Assembly: GCA_903929895.1 (NCBI GenBank)
Contig: CAIYWM010000431.1
Coordinates: 1 to 12,708 of the forward strand
Direction: 5' to 3'
DNA length: 12,708 bases
Source of the DNA: an uncultured Alphaproteobacteria bacterium
GTDB lineage: Bacteria > Pseudomonadota > Alphaproteobacteria > Reyranellales > Reyranellaceae
Made by a program: the position numbers and the translations under genes. This document shows, piece after piece, positions 1 to 6,611 of the stretch. The first letter of the stretch is position 1; each line of letters begins with the position of its first letter. The notes beneath the pieces are model-generated. The model saw only the letters and a list, made by a program, of their open reading frames with translations, was not told the origin of the DNA and ran no database searches.

Positions 1-1956
1 CTGCTTCGCCATGTCCCGCAGTACGAACTTCTGGATCTTGCCGGTCGAGGTCTTGGGCAGGTTGGTGAAGACCACTGTCCGGGGTGTCTTGAAGTGGGCG
101 AGGTGTTCGCGGCAGAAGGCGATGATCTCGGCTTCGGTCACGGTGACGCCGTCCTTCAGCGTGACGAAGGCGCAGGGCGTCTCGCCCCAGCGCTCGTCGG
201 GGCGTGCAACGACGGCGGCGTTGGCGACGGCGGGATGGGCGATGATCACGCCCTCGACCTCGATGGTCGAGATGTTCTCGCCGCCCGAGATGATGATGTC
301 CTTGGAGCGGTCGCGCAGCTCGATGTAGCCGTCCTCGTGCATCACGCCGAGGTCGCCGGAATGGAACCAGCCGTTTGCGAAGGCGTCGCGCGTCGCCGCC
401 GGGTTCTTGAGATAGCCCTTCATGGTGATGTTGCCGCGGAACATGACCTCACCCATGGTCGTGCCGTCGCGCGGCACCTCCTTCATGGTCGTGGGATCCA
501 TCACGGTCACGCCGTCCTGGGCCGCGTAGCGCACGCCCTGGCGCGCCTTCAGCCGCGCGCGGTCATGGGCAGACAGCGCATCCCATTCCTGATGCCACGA
601 ACAGATCGTGGCCGGGCCGTAGACCTCGGTGAGACCGTAGACGTGGGTGACCCGGAAGTTCTGCTTCTCCAGCGCCTCGAGCACCGCGGCGGGCGGCGGC
701 GAGGCCGCGGTCATGAACTCGACCTTGCGGCCGAGCGGCCGGCGTTCGGCCTCGGTTGCGCCGATGATGAGCTGCATGATGATCGGCGCGCCGCACATGT
801 GGCTCACGTCGTTGTCGGCCAGCGCATCGAAGATCGGCTTGGCCGCCGGGCGGCGCAGGCAGACCGAGGTGCCCGCCACCAGCGCCAGAGTCCAGGGGAA
901 GCACCAGCCGTTGCAGTGGAACATCGGCAGGGTCCAGAGATAGACCGGGTGCAGGCCGATCGGCCATTGCGTGGCGTTGCCGTAGGACGAGAGCGTGGCG
1001 CCGCGGTGGCTGTAGACGACGCCCTTGGGATTGCCGGTCGTACCCGACGTGTAGTTCAGCGTGATCGCGTTCCACTCGTCCGACGGATAGGACCAGGCGA
1101 AATCGGGATCGCCGTCGGCGATGAACTCCTCCCAGGTCGTGTCGCCGATCTGCGCGCGGTCCGCGCACTCGGGATCGTCGATGTCGACGACCAGCGGCTG
1201 GGTCCTGGCGATCGCCAGCGCCTCGGTGACGACGCGATGGAATTCGCGGTCGACCAGCAGCACCTTGGTTTCGCTATGGTCGAGGATGAAGGCGACCATC
1301 GCCGCGTCGAGCCGCGTGTTCAGAGAATTGAGCACGCCGCCGGTCATCGGCACGCCGAAATGCGCCTCGTACATTTCGGGAATATTGGGCGCCATGATCG
1401 CCACCGTGTCGCCGACGCCGATGCCGACCTTGACCAGCGCCGAGGCAAGCCGCCGGCAGCGTGCATAGGTCTCGGCCCAGGTCTGGCGGCGTTCGCCGTG
1501 GATCAGCGCGACATGATCGGGATAGACGCTGGCGGTGCGCTCGATGAACTGCAGCGGGGTGAGGGCGGCGTAATTCGCAGGCGTCCTGTCGAGGTCGCGC
1601 TCGTAGATGTTCTGCGCGGCCAGCGCGGTCTTGTGCGACACCGGACGCGGCGCGGCGAGGCGGGTCACGGAGGTGCGGCTCTTGACCGAGCGACGCAGGC
1701 CGGGACGCCCGAGCGGCTTGGGAGCGGTGACCTTCCGGGATGCCGGGGCCTTCTTCGGTGCCACGGCCTTCTTCGGTGCGACGGCCTTCTTGGCGGCGAC
1801 AACCTTCTTTGGGGCGATGACCTTCTTTGGCGAGGGAGCCTTCCTGGGCGGGACCTTCGCAGCCGGCCGGACGATCTTCTTCGTCTTGGCGGCGACCTTG
1901 CGCTTGGCCGGCGCCTTCGACTTGCTGCTGCCTTTTCCCGTCTTGCGCTTGGCCAT
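1..1956 (-). CDS. AMP-forming acyl-CoA synthetase with a histone H1-like N-terminal tail (3' end cut by window edge)
   Basis: Activates a carboxylic acid to acyl-CoA through an acyl-adenylate (ANL superfamily), probably short to medium chain, of the AlkK/DmdB-like group. The frame reads from ATG at 1956 to the left edge: 652 residues with no stop. P-loop motif TSGTTGNPKG lies at residues 303-312, YGLTE at 440-444, the hinge region DRSKDIIISGGEN follows, and the C-terminal LPKTSTGK motif has the catalytic Lys at 640. Only a few residues should be missing. Family members usually have about 540-550 residues; the excess is the N-terminus. Residues 1-112 contain no Asp or Glu, and residues 1-92 hold about 25 Lys, with KK pairs every six residues. 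The usual catalytic body starts near NIYERDLDRTP, just after residue 112. A weak GGAAAAG ribosome site precedes the ATG. An internal GTG (Val-Ser-His-Lys) lacks one, so the long form is preferred, though not proven. It lies 54 bp downstream of the Bug-family gene on the same strand. Confidence 0.9.
   Translation of the reverse strand, partial: MAKRKTGKGSSKSKAPAKRKVAAKTKKIVRPAAKVPPRKAPSPKKVIAPKKVVAAKKAVAPKKAVAPKKAPASRKVTAPKPLGRPGLRRSVKSRTSVTRLAAPRPVSHKTALAAQNIYERDLDRTPANYAALTPLQFIERTASVYPDHVALIHGERRQTWAETYARCRRLASALVKVGIGVGDTVAIMAPNIPEMYEAHFGVPMTGGVLNSLNTRLDAAMVAFILDHSETKVLLVDREFHRVVTEALAIARTQPLVVDIDDPECADRAQIGDTTWEEFIADGDPDFAWSYPSDEWNAITLNYTSGTTGNPKGVVYSHRGATLSSYGNATQWPIGLHPVYLWTLPMFHCNGWCFPWTLALVAGTSVCLRRPAAKPIFDALADNDVSHMCGAPIIMQLIIGATEAERRPLGRKVEFMTAASPPPAAVLEALEKQNFRVTHVYGLTEVYGPATICSWHQEWDALSAHDRARLKARQGVRYAAQDGVTVMDPTTMKEVPRDGTTMGEVMFRGNITMKGYLKNPAATRDAFANGWFHSGDLGVMHEDGYIELRDRSKDIIISGGENISTIEVEGVIIAHPAVANAAVVARPDERWGETPCAFVTLKDGVTVTEAEIIAFCREHLAHFKTPRTVVFTNLPKTSTGKIQKFVLRDMAKQ
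1748..1855 (-). repeat. 18-bp tandem repeat encoding the (A/P)KKxxA hexapeptide tail
   Basis: Consecutive 18-bp units start at 1748, 1766, 1784, 1802 and 1820, with a degenerate sixth at 1838. On the plus strand each contains (G/A)CCTTCTT followed by a variable half. Each unit encodes one six-residue repeat with a KK pair (KR or RK in the degenerate copy) in the N-terminal tail of the acyl-CoA synthetase. Because the period is a multiple of three, copy-number change would lengthen or shorten the tail without a frameshift. Confidence 0.8.
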
Positions 1957-2010
1957 GATCTTTTCCGTTCGACTCCCTGTGCGGCGGCACTCTCTCACAG
2001 GGCGGCTCGC

Positions 2011-2979
2011 CTATTCCAGCTTGATATCCAGGTCTTTCAGCAGCTGCGCGAAATAGATCTGGTCGTCGCGCACCTGCCGCGCGAACTCGACGTTCGACGG
2101 GTATTCGACGTTCTGCGCGACGAGCAGCAGCTTCTCCTTCATCTCGGGCAGGGCGGCCGCCTGCGCCGCCGCATCGGATAGTCGCTTCAGGACGGGTTCA
2201 GGCGTTCCCTTGGGCGCAAACAGTCCGAACCAGCTGCGGGCGCGGAAGCCCTTGAGATCGAGGCCAACCTCCATCGCCGTCGGCGTGTTCGGCAGATCGG
2301 GCAGGCGAGCGGGCTGATCGACCAGCGCGGCGAACACCTTGCCGGCCTTGGCGTAGGGCACGAAGGAGGGATCGAAGACCATCTGGATGCGCCCGTCGAA
2401 CACGTCGCCGGTGGCGTCGACGATGGTCTTGTAGGGTGAGTGCTGCATCTGGATGCCGGCGGTACGCGTCAGCACTTCGCCGGTGAGATGGGTGATGGTG
2501 CCGAGGCCCGAGGAGCCGAACCAGTATTTGCCCGGGTTGGCCTTCGCCAGCGCCACGAACTCCGCCCAGCTCCGGGCGCCCAGCGCATTGGTGAGGGTGA
2601 CGACGAGGATCGGTGTCGAGAGGCGCGCGACGGCCACGAGGTCGTTGGGATTGTAGGGCACCTTCCGCGCGGCCGGCGTGATGGCCATGATCGCGGTCGG
2701 CGACAGGAGGAGGGTGTAGCCGTCGGCTGGCGCCGTCGCGACCATCTGTGCGCCGACGCCGCCCGAGGCGCCGGGCTTGTCCTCCACGATGATCTGCTGG
2801 CCCAGCGAGGCGCTCATCTTCTCGGCATAGAGGCGGGCCACCTGGTCGGCCGAACCGCCGGGCCCGTAGGGCACGATCAGGCGGATCGGCTTCGTGGGCC
2901 AATTCGTCGATTGAGCCTGCACACGCGTCGACGCCAGCGCGGCAAGCCCGCCCAGCGTCACCTCACGGCGACCGACCAT
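2011..2979 (-). CDS. Bug/TctC-family periplasmic solute-binding protein
   Basis: Extracytoplasmic receptor of the tripartite tricarboxylate transporter type (Bug family), expected to bind a small carboxylate or similar solute in the periplasm. At 322 residues it has the usual family length. The N-terminus carries a Tat-like signal (GRREVTLGG, twin Arg at 4-5, short hydrophobic stretch) with a likely cleavage after Ala22 (VQA|Q). Family features are IRLIVPYGPGGSADQVAR near residues 32-49, IVEDKPGASGGVGAQ, DGYTLL, and SPYKTIVDATGDVFDGRIQMVFD. GGGAGGG lies 4 nt before the ATG on the minus strand. No TctA or TctB membrane subunit is visible, so it is an orphan receptor, as is common where the family has expanded. 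It is followed after 54 bp by the acyl-CoA synthetase on the same strand, suggesting a shared transcript and an acid ligand, which is inference. Confidence 0.92.
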   Translation of the reverse strand: MVGRREVTLGGLAALASTRVQAQSTNWPTKPIRLIVPYGPGGSADQVARLYAEKMSASLGQQIIVEDKPGASGGVGAQMVATAPADGYTLLLSPTAIMAITPAARKVPYNPNDLVAVARLSTPILVVTLTNALGARSWAEFVALAKANPGKYWFGSSGLGTITHLTGEVLTRTAGIQMQHSPYKTIVDATGDVFDGRIQMVFDPSFVPYAKAGKVFAALVDQPARLPDLPNTPTAMEVGLDLKGFRARSWFGLFAPKGTPEPVLKRLSDAAAQAAALPEMKEKLLLVAQNVEYPSNVEFARQVRDDQIYFAQLLKDLDIKLE

Positions 2980-3162
2980 CGTTCCCTCCCGGGATCATTC
3001 TTGTTGTCCGAAGAATAGCCGCAATCGCACCGAAACGCTCGCGCGCCGATCTGGCCACAGGAACACGTCGACAAAGGGCGAGGCGACAGGCCATTTTAGG
3101 TCGAGTCACGACGTCGGCCGGTGGTCCGCGGGAACTCGAACTTTGTCTGAAAGCATCGCACC
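2980..3162. promoter_or_regulatory. Divergent intergenic region between the Bug-family gene and the P450 gene
   Basis: These 183 bp must hold the promoters for both divergent genes. I see no convincing -35/-10 pair on either strand. A small inverted repeat, ATTCTT at 2997-3002 and AAGAAT at 3011-3016 with 8 nt between, lies close to the Bug-family start and could be an operator, but it is short. The P450 gene has only a weak GAAAG ribosome site (3149-3153). No TetR-type repressor gene like the BM3R1 partner of P450 BM3 is adjacent. Confidence 0.35.
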
Positions 3163-6100
3163 ATGTCGCTGAATGAGCCGGTTCCCCAACCGCCCCTGAA
3201 ACCCATCGTTGGCAATCTCACCGAACTGCAGGGCGGCTGCCCGATCCAGAGCCTGATGGGGCTCGCCCGCACCTACGGGCCGTTCTTCAAGCTCACGATC
3301 ATGGACCACGACGTCCATGTCGCGAGCTCGCAGGAGCTGGTGAACGAGCTGTGCGACGAGACGCGGTTCGGCAAGCGCATCCAGGGGGCCCTGAAGGAAA
3401 TCCGTGCGGTGGCCGGCGACGGGCTGTTCACGGCCTATGGCCACGAGCCCAACTGGGCCAAGGCCCATCGCATCCTGGTCCCGGCGTTCGGGCCGATCGC
3501 CATCCGCGGCATGTTCGACAGGATGCTCGACATCGCCGACCAGATGTTCGTGCGCTGGGAGCGGTTCGGGCCGAGTGCGGTGATCGAGGTCGCCGACAAC
3601 ATGACGCGGCTCACGCTCGACACGATCGCCCTCTGTGCGTTCGACTACCGCTTCAACAGCTTCTACCAGGACGACATGCATCCCTTCGTTTCCGCCATGG
3701 TGGGAACGCTGCAGGAAGCCTCGAACCGCTCGCGCCGCCCGAAGCTGCTGAGCAGCCTGATGCTGTCCAAGGCGCGCCAGTTCCAGGCCGACAAGGAGTT
3801 GATGGACAAGGTCGCACGCGATCTCATCGCCGAGCGGCGGCGCGATCCGAAGGGCAACGAGAAGAACGATCTGCTCAATCTGATGCTGAATGGCGTCGAT
3901 CCCGTCACCGGCGAGAAGCTGAGCGACGAGAACATCGGCTATCAGATGATCACCTTCCTGATCGCCGGCCACGAGACCACGAGCGGGCTGCTGTCGTTCG
4001 CGACCTATCTGCTGCTCAAGAATCCGGACGTCCTCCAGAAGGCGCGGAGCATCGTCGACGAGGTCCTCGGAGAGGAGGTGCCGAGGGTCGAGCATCTCGC
4101 GCAGCTCCGCTACATCGAGCAGATCCTGATGGAGGCGCTGCGTATTTGGCCGACCGCCTCGGTGTTCTCCGTCAGCCCGCACAAGGACACGGTGCTGGCC
4201 GGGAAGTACCCGCTCACGACCAAGGACATCGTGATGGTCCTCGAGCCGATGCTGCATCGCGATCCCAAGGTCTGGGGCGACGACGTGGAAGCCTTCAGGC
4301 CCGAGCGCTTCGCCCCCGAGAACGCCAGCCAGTTGCCGCCGAATGCCTGGAAGCCCTTCGGCAATGGCGCGCGCGCCTGCATCGGCCGGCCCTTTGCCAT
4401 GCAGGAGGCCCAGCTCGTCCTCGTCCTGATGCTGCAGCGCTTCGACTTCGTGCTCGACGACCCATCCTACACGCTGAAGATCCACGAGACGCTGACGCTC
4501 AAGCCCGAAGGCCTGCGCATCCGCGCGCGGGCGCGCCGCACGGGGACATCGCTGCGGCGCAGCGCCGTGCCACAGACCCCGCAGAAGGCGCTGACGCCGC
4601 AGGCTGCGCGTCGACCCGCAGCGGACGGCGCCAGCACACCGCTGCTGATCCTCTATGGCAGCAATACCGGTTCGTCGGAGGCTTTCGCCAACCGCATTGC
4701 CGACGAGGCGCCGGCCAACGGCTTCGCGCCGACCGTCGCGGCAATGGACGACTATGCGGGCAACCTGCCGCGCGAGGGGGCGATCGTCGTGGTCACGGCG
4801 TCCTACGAAGGCCAGCCGCCGGACAATGCCCGCCAGTTCGTCTCCTCCGTCGAGGCGCTGCCGGAGGGTGCGCTGGCCGGTGCGCGCTTCGCCGTGTTCG
4901 GATGCGGCAACCGGCAATGGGCGCGCACCTACCAGGCGGTTCCCAAGCGAGTCGATGCAGCCCTCGCGAGGGCGGGCGCCACGCGACTCGCCGAGCGCGG
5001 CGAGACGGATTCGGGCGGCGACTTCTTCGGCGCCTTCGACGAATGGTGGGCCGGCTTCCTGCCGCGGCTGCGCGAGGCGCTGGGCAAGGAGGCCGCGGCC
5101 GCGCCGGCCGCGTCCGGTCTGCAGGTCGAATACGTCAAGGACGGCCGCGAGGGCGCGCTGCGGCTGGGCGATCTGCAACGGGGCATCGTGGTCGAGAACC
5201 GCGAACTGGTGGACATGAGCGCGCCCAACGCGCGGTCGAAGCGGCACCTGGAATTCTCGCTGCCCGAAGACATGAGCTACCGCGCCGGCGACTATCTGGC
5301 CGTGCTGGCGACGAATCCGCAGGAGCTGGTCGATCGCGTGCTGCGCCGCTTCGGTCTGGCGCGTGACACACTCGTGGTGCTTCGTCGCGACGGCGCGGCC
5401 AGCCTGCCGATCGGCCGGCCGGTCAGCTGCGGCGAGCTGCTGTCGAACTACGTGGAACTGGCCCAGCCCGCCACCCGCGCCCAGGTGGCCGCCCTGGCCG
5501 CGGCAACGCCCTGTCCGCCCGAGCAGGCCGAGCTGGAGGCCATGGCGGGCGAGGCCTATGGCACGCTGGTCCTGAAGCCGCGGTGCAGCGTGCTCGACCT
5601 GCTCGACCGCTTCCAGTCCTGTGCGCTGGGCTTCGGTGCCTATCTCGACATGCTGCCGCCCATGCGTGCCCGGCAGTATTCGATTTCCTCGTCGCCGCTG
5701 TGGAAGCCCGACCATGTCACACTGACGGTCGCCGTGGTCGATGCGCCGGCCTACTCGGGAACCGGCACCTTCCGCGGCGTGGCCTCGTCGTACCTGGCGC
5801 ATCTGCAGCCGGGCGACCGGATCTCGCTCGCGGTGCGCCCGTCCAACGCCCGCTTCCATCCGCCGGCGGATCCCAGGACACCGCTCATCATGATCTGCGC
5901 CGGCTCCGGCATCGCGCCGTTTCGCGGCTTCCTGCAGGACCGCGCCACGCAGAAGCAGGGCGGCCAGGATGTCGGACCGGCCTTGCTCTTCTTCGGCACC
6001 AACCATGAAGGCGTCGACTATCTCTATCGCGACGAACTCGGGCAATGGCAGGCGGCGGGCGTCGTCACGGTCCTGCCGGCCTTCTCGCTGCAGCCTCGCG

Positions 6101-6339
6101 GTGAGGTGTCGTTCGTGCAGCATCGGGTGTGGGAGGAGCGCGCCCGCATCGTGGAACTCTTCCGGCAGGGCGGCAGCGTCTTTGTCTGCGGCGACGGCCA
6201 GTACATGGCGCCGGCCGTGCGCGAGACGCTGGTGCGAATCTATCGCGAGGCATCGGGCGCCAGCGAGGGCGACGCGCAGAAGTGGGTCGAGGCCGTGGAG
6301 CACGAGCACGGGCGCTACGTTTCCGACGTCTTCGCCTGA
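3163..6339 (+). CDS. CYP102-type bifunctional cytochrome P450 / P450 reductase (P450 BM3-like)
   Basis: Self-sufficient soluble monooxygenase that passes electrons from a nicotinamide coenzyme through FAD and FMN to heme to hydroxylate a hydrophobic, fatty-acid-like substrate. At 1058 residues it matches P450 BM3 (about 1048) along its whole length. Heme domain, about 1-455: oxygen-activation motif AGHETTS at 268-274 (E271/T272 match BM3 E267/T268), ExxR as EALR, and FGNGARACIG with the heme ligand Cys406; F89 matches BM3 F87. A linker follows, then an FMN flavodoxin domain from about residue 493 (LLILYGSNTG, TASYEGQPPDNA). The FAD/NAD(P) part has RQYSISSSP (Ser840), AGSGIAPFRGF and VCGDG (Cys1009), and ends in DVFA. 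By alignment from memory, 2'-phosphate ligands BM3 R966, K972 and Y974 become L976, V982 and F984, and W1046 becomes F1057. Carboxylate anchors R47/Y51 become H49/V53. Coenzyme and substrate preference may therefore differ from BM3. The gene stands alone between a divergent gene and a repeat-rich gap. Confidence 0.96.
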   Translation: MSLNEPVPQPPLKPIVGNLTELQGGCPIQSLMGLARTYGPFFKLTIMDHDVHVASSQELVNELCDETRFGKRIQGALKEIRAVAGDGLFTAYGHEPNWAKAHRILVPAFGPIAIRGMFDRMLDIADQMFVRWERFGPSAVIEVADNMTRLTLDTIALCAFDYRFNSFYQDDMHPFVSAMVGTLQEASNRSRRPKLLSSLMLSKARQFQADKELMDKVARDLIAERRRDPKGNEKNDLLNLMLNGVDPVTGEKLSDENIGYQMITFLIAGHETTSGLLSFATYLLLKNPDVLQKARSIVDEVLGEEVPRVEHLAQLRYIEQILMEALRIWPTASVFSVSPHKDTVLAGKYPLTTKDIVMVLEPMLHRDPKVWGDDVEAFRPERFAPENASQLPPNAWKPFGNGARACIGRPFAMQEAQLVLVLMLQRFDFVLDDPSYTLKIHETLTLKPEGLRIRARARRTGTSLRRSAVPQTPQKALTPQAARRPAADGASTPLLILYGSNTGSSEAFANRIADEAPANGFAPTVAAMDDYAGNLPREGAIVVVTASYEGQPPDNARQFVSSVEALPEGALAGARFAVFGCGNRQWARTYQAVPKRVDAALARAGATRLAERGETDSGGDFFGAFDEWWAGFLPRLREALGKEAAAAPAASGLQVEYVKDGREGALRLGDLQRGIVVENRELVDMSAPNARSKRHLEFSLPEDMSYRAGDYLAVLATNPQELVDRVLRRFGLARDTLVVLRRDGAASLPIGRPVSCGELLSNYVELAQPATRAQVAALAAATPCPPEQAELEAMAGEAYGTLVLKPRCSVLDLLDRFQSCALGFGAYLDMLPPMRARQYSISSSPLWKPDHVTLTVAVVDAPAYSGTGTFRGVASSYLAHLQPGDRISLAVRPSNARFHPPADPRTPLIMICAGSGIAPFRGFLQDRATQKQGGQDVGPALLFFGTNHEGVDYLYRDELGQWQAAGVVTVLPAFSLQPRGEVSFVQHRVWEERARIVELFRQGGSVFVCGDGQYMAPAVRETLVRIYREASGASEGDAQKWVEAVEHEHGRYVSDVFA

Positions 6340-6349
6340 GCGGGGCCAA

Positions 6350-6521
6350 GGCTATCGCATATCGCCTGGAATGGCCGGAATCGTTGGCGTTCCCAAGAAA
6401 TTGAAAGGTCCCTCACTTCGTTCGGGATGACAATTTTGTTGGGATCTGGCGCAGTGCGCTGATCAAACAAGCGGTGTCATCCCGAACGAAGTGAGGGACC
6501 TTTGCTTCATACGCGATAGCC
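6350..6521. repeat. Outer imperfect inverted repeat enclosing the first hairpin
   Basis: GGCTATCGCATAT at 6350-6362 pairs with ATACGCGATAGCC at 6509-6521: 12 of 13 positions match, with the mismatch at 6359. It starts 10 bp after the P450 stop codon and encloses the 29-bp inverted repeat. The left spacer to the inner repeat is 41 nt and the right one 5 nt, so the nesting is asymmetric. No target-site duplication was seen outside it. The rest of the P450-prpE gap (6522-6597) is GC-rich and shows no clear promoter. Confidence 0.6.
6404..6503. repeat. Perfect 29-bp inverted repeat (dispersed repeat family, hairpin 1)
   Basis: The left arm 6404-6432 is the exact reverse complement of the right arm 6475-6503, with a 42-nt loop. 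The right arm begins TGTCATCCCGAACGAAGTG and ends GGGACCTTT. The same family recurs at 8515-8585 with substitutions. Repeats of the type TCATCCCGA...GAGGGA are widespread dispersed elements in bacterial genomes (recalled knowledge). The hairpin lies between the P450 stop and prpE. It has no T-tract after the right arm, so it is not a classical terminator. Confidence 0.9.
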
Positions 6522-6597
6522 CCTCCCGAAGGCCCGGCCGGGCAGATAACCACATTGCGACGGGCCGGGGCCGGGGCTAAGCCAGAAGCGGAAACGC

Positions 6598-6602
6598 AGA
6601 GG
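6598..6602 (+). promoter_or_regulatory. Ribosome binding site deciding the prpE start
   Basis: AGAGG ends 9 nt before ATG 6612 and directly abuts ATG 6603, which favours 6612. A longer in-frame reading from TTG 6555 would add a low-complexity Arg/Ala/Gly stretch and has no ribosome site. Confidence 0.6.
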
Positions 6603-6611
6603 ATGCCGGTC

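Noticed and set aside
1748..1855. Possible CRISPR-like array because of regular repeats.
   Set aside because: Units are 18 bp with no spacers and lie inside a coding frame.
1975..2002. A 7-bp inverted repeat (CCCTGTG and CACAGGG, 14-nt loop) between the Bug-family stop and the synthetase start.
   Set aside because: Short stem, long loop and no T-run; it could be an intercistronic hairpin but is close to chance expectation in GC-rich DNA.
94..2181. A 695-codon plus-strand open frame opposite the acyl-CoA synthetase and Bug-family genes.
   Set aside because: Its translation is rich in Arg, His, Asp and Gly with no recognisable domain, and it spans two genes whose minus-strand products are clear family members. 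It is a GC-rich shadow frame.
3106..6309. A 1067-codon minus-strand open frame opposite the whole P450 gene, slightly longer than the real one.
   Set aside because: The plus-strand frame matches P450 BM3 end to end. The antisense product is His/Arg/Gln-rich, lacks motifs, and its length follows from high GC at third positions.
6555..6611. An upstream TTG start for prpE adding 19 residues.
   Set aside because: No ribosome site, low-complexity extension, and the start at 6612 places the regulatory Lys at residue 592 as in Salmonella PrpE.
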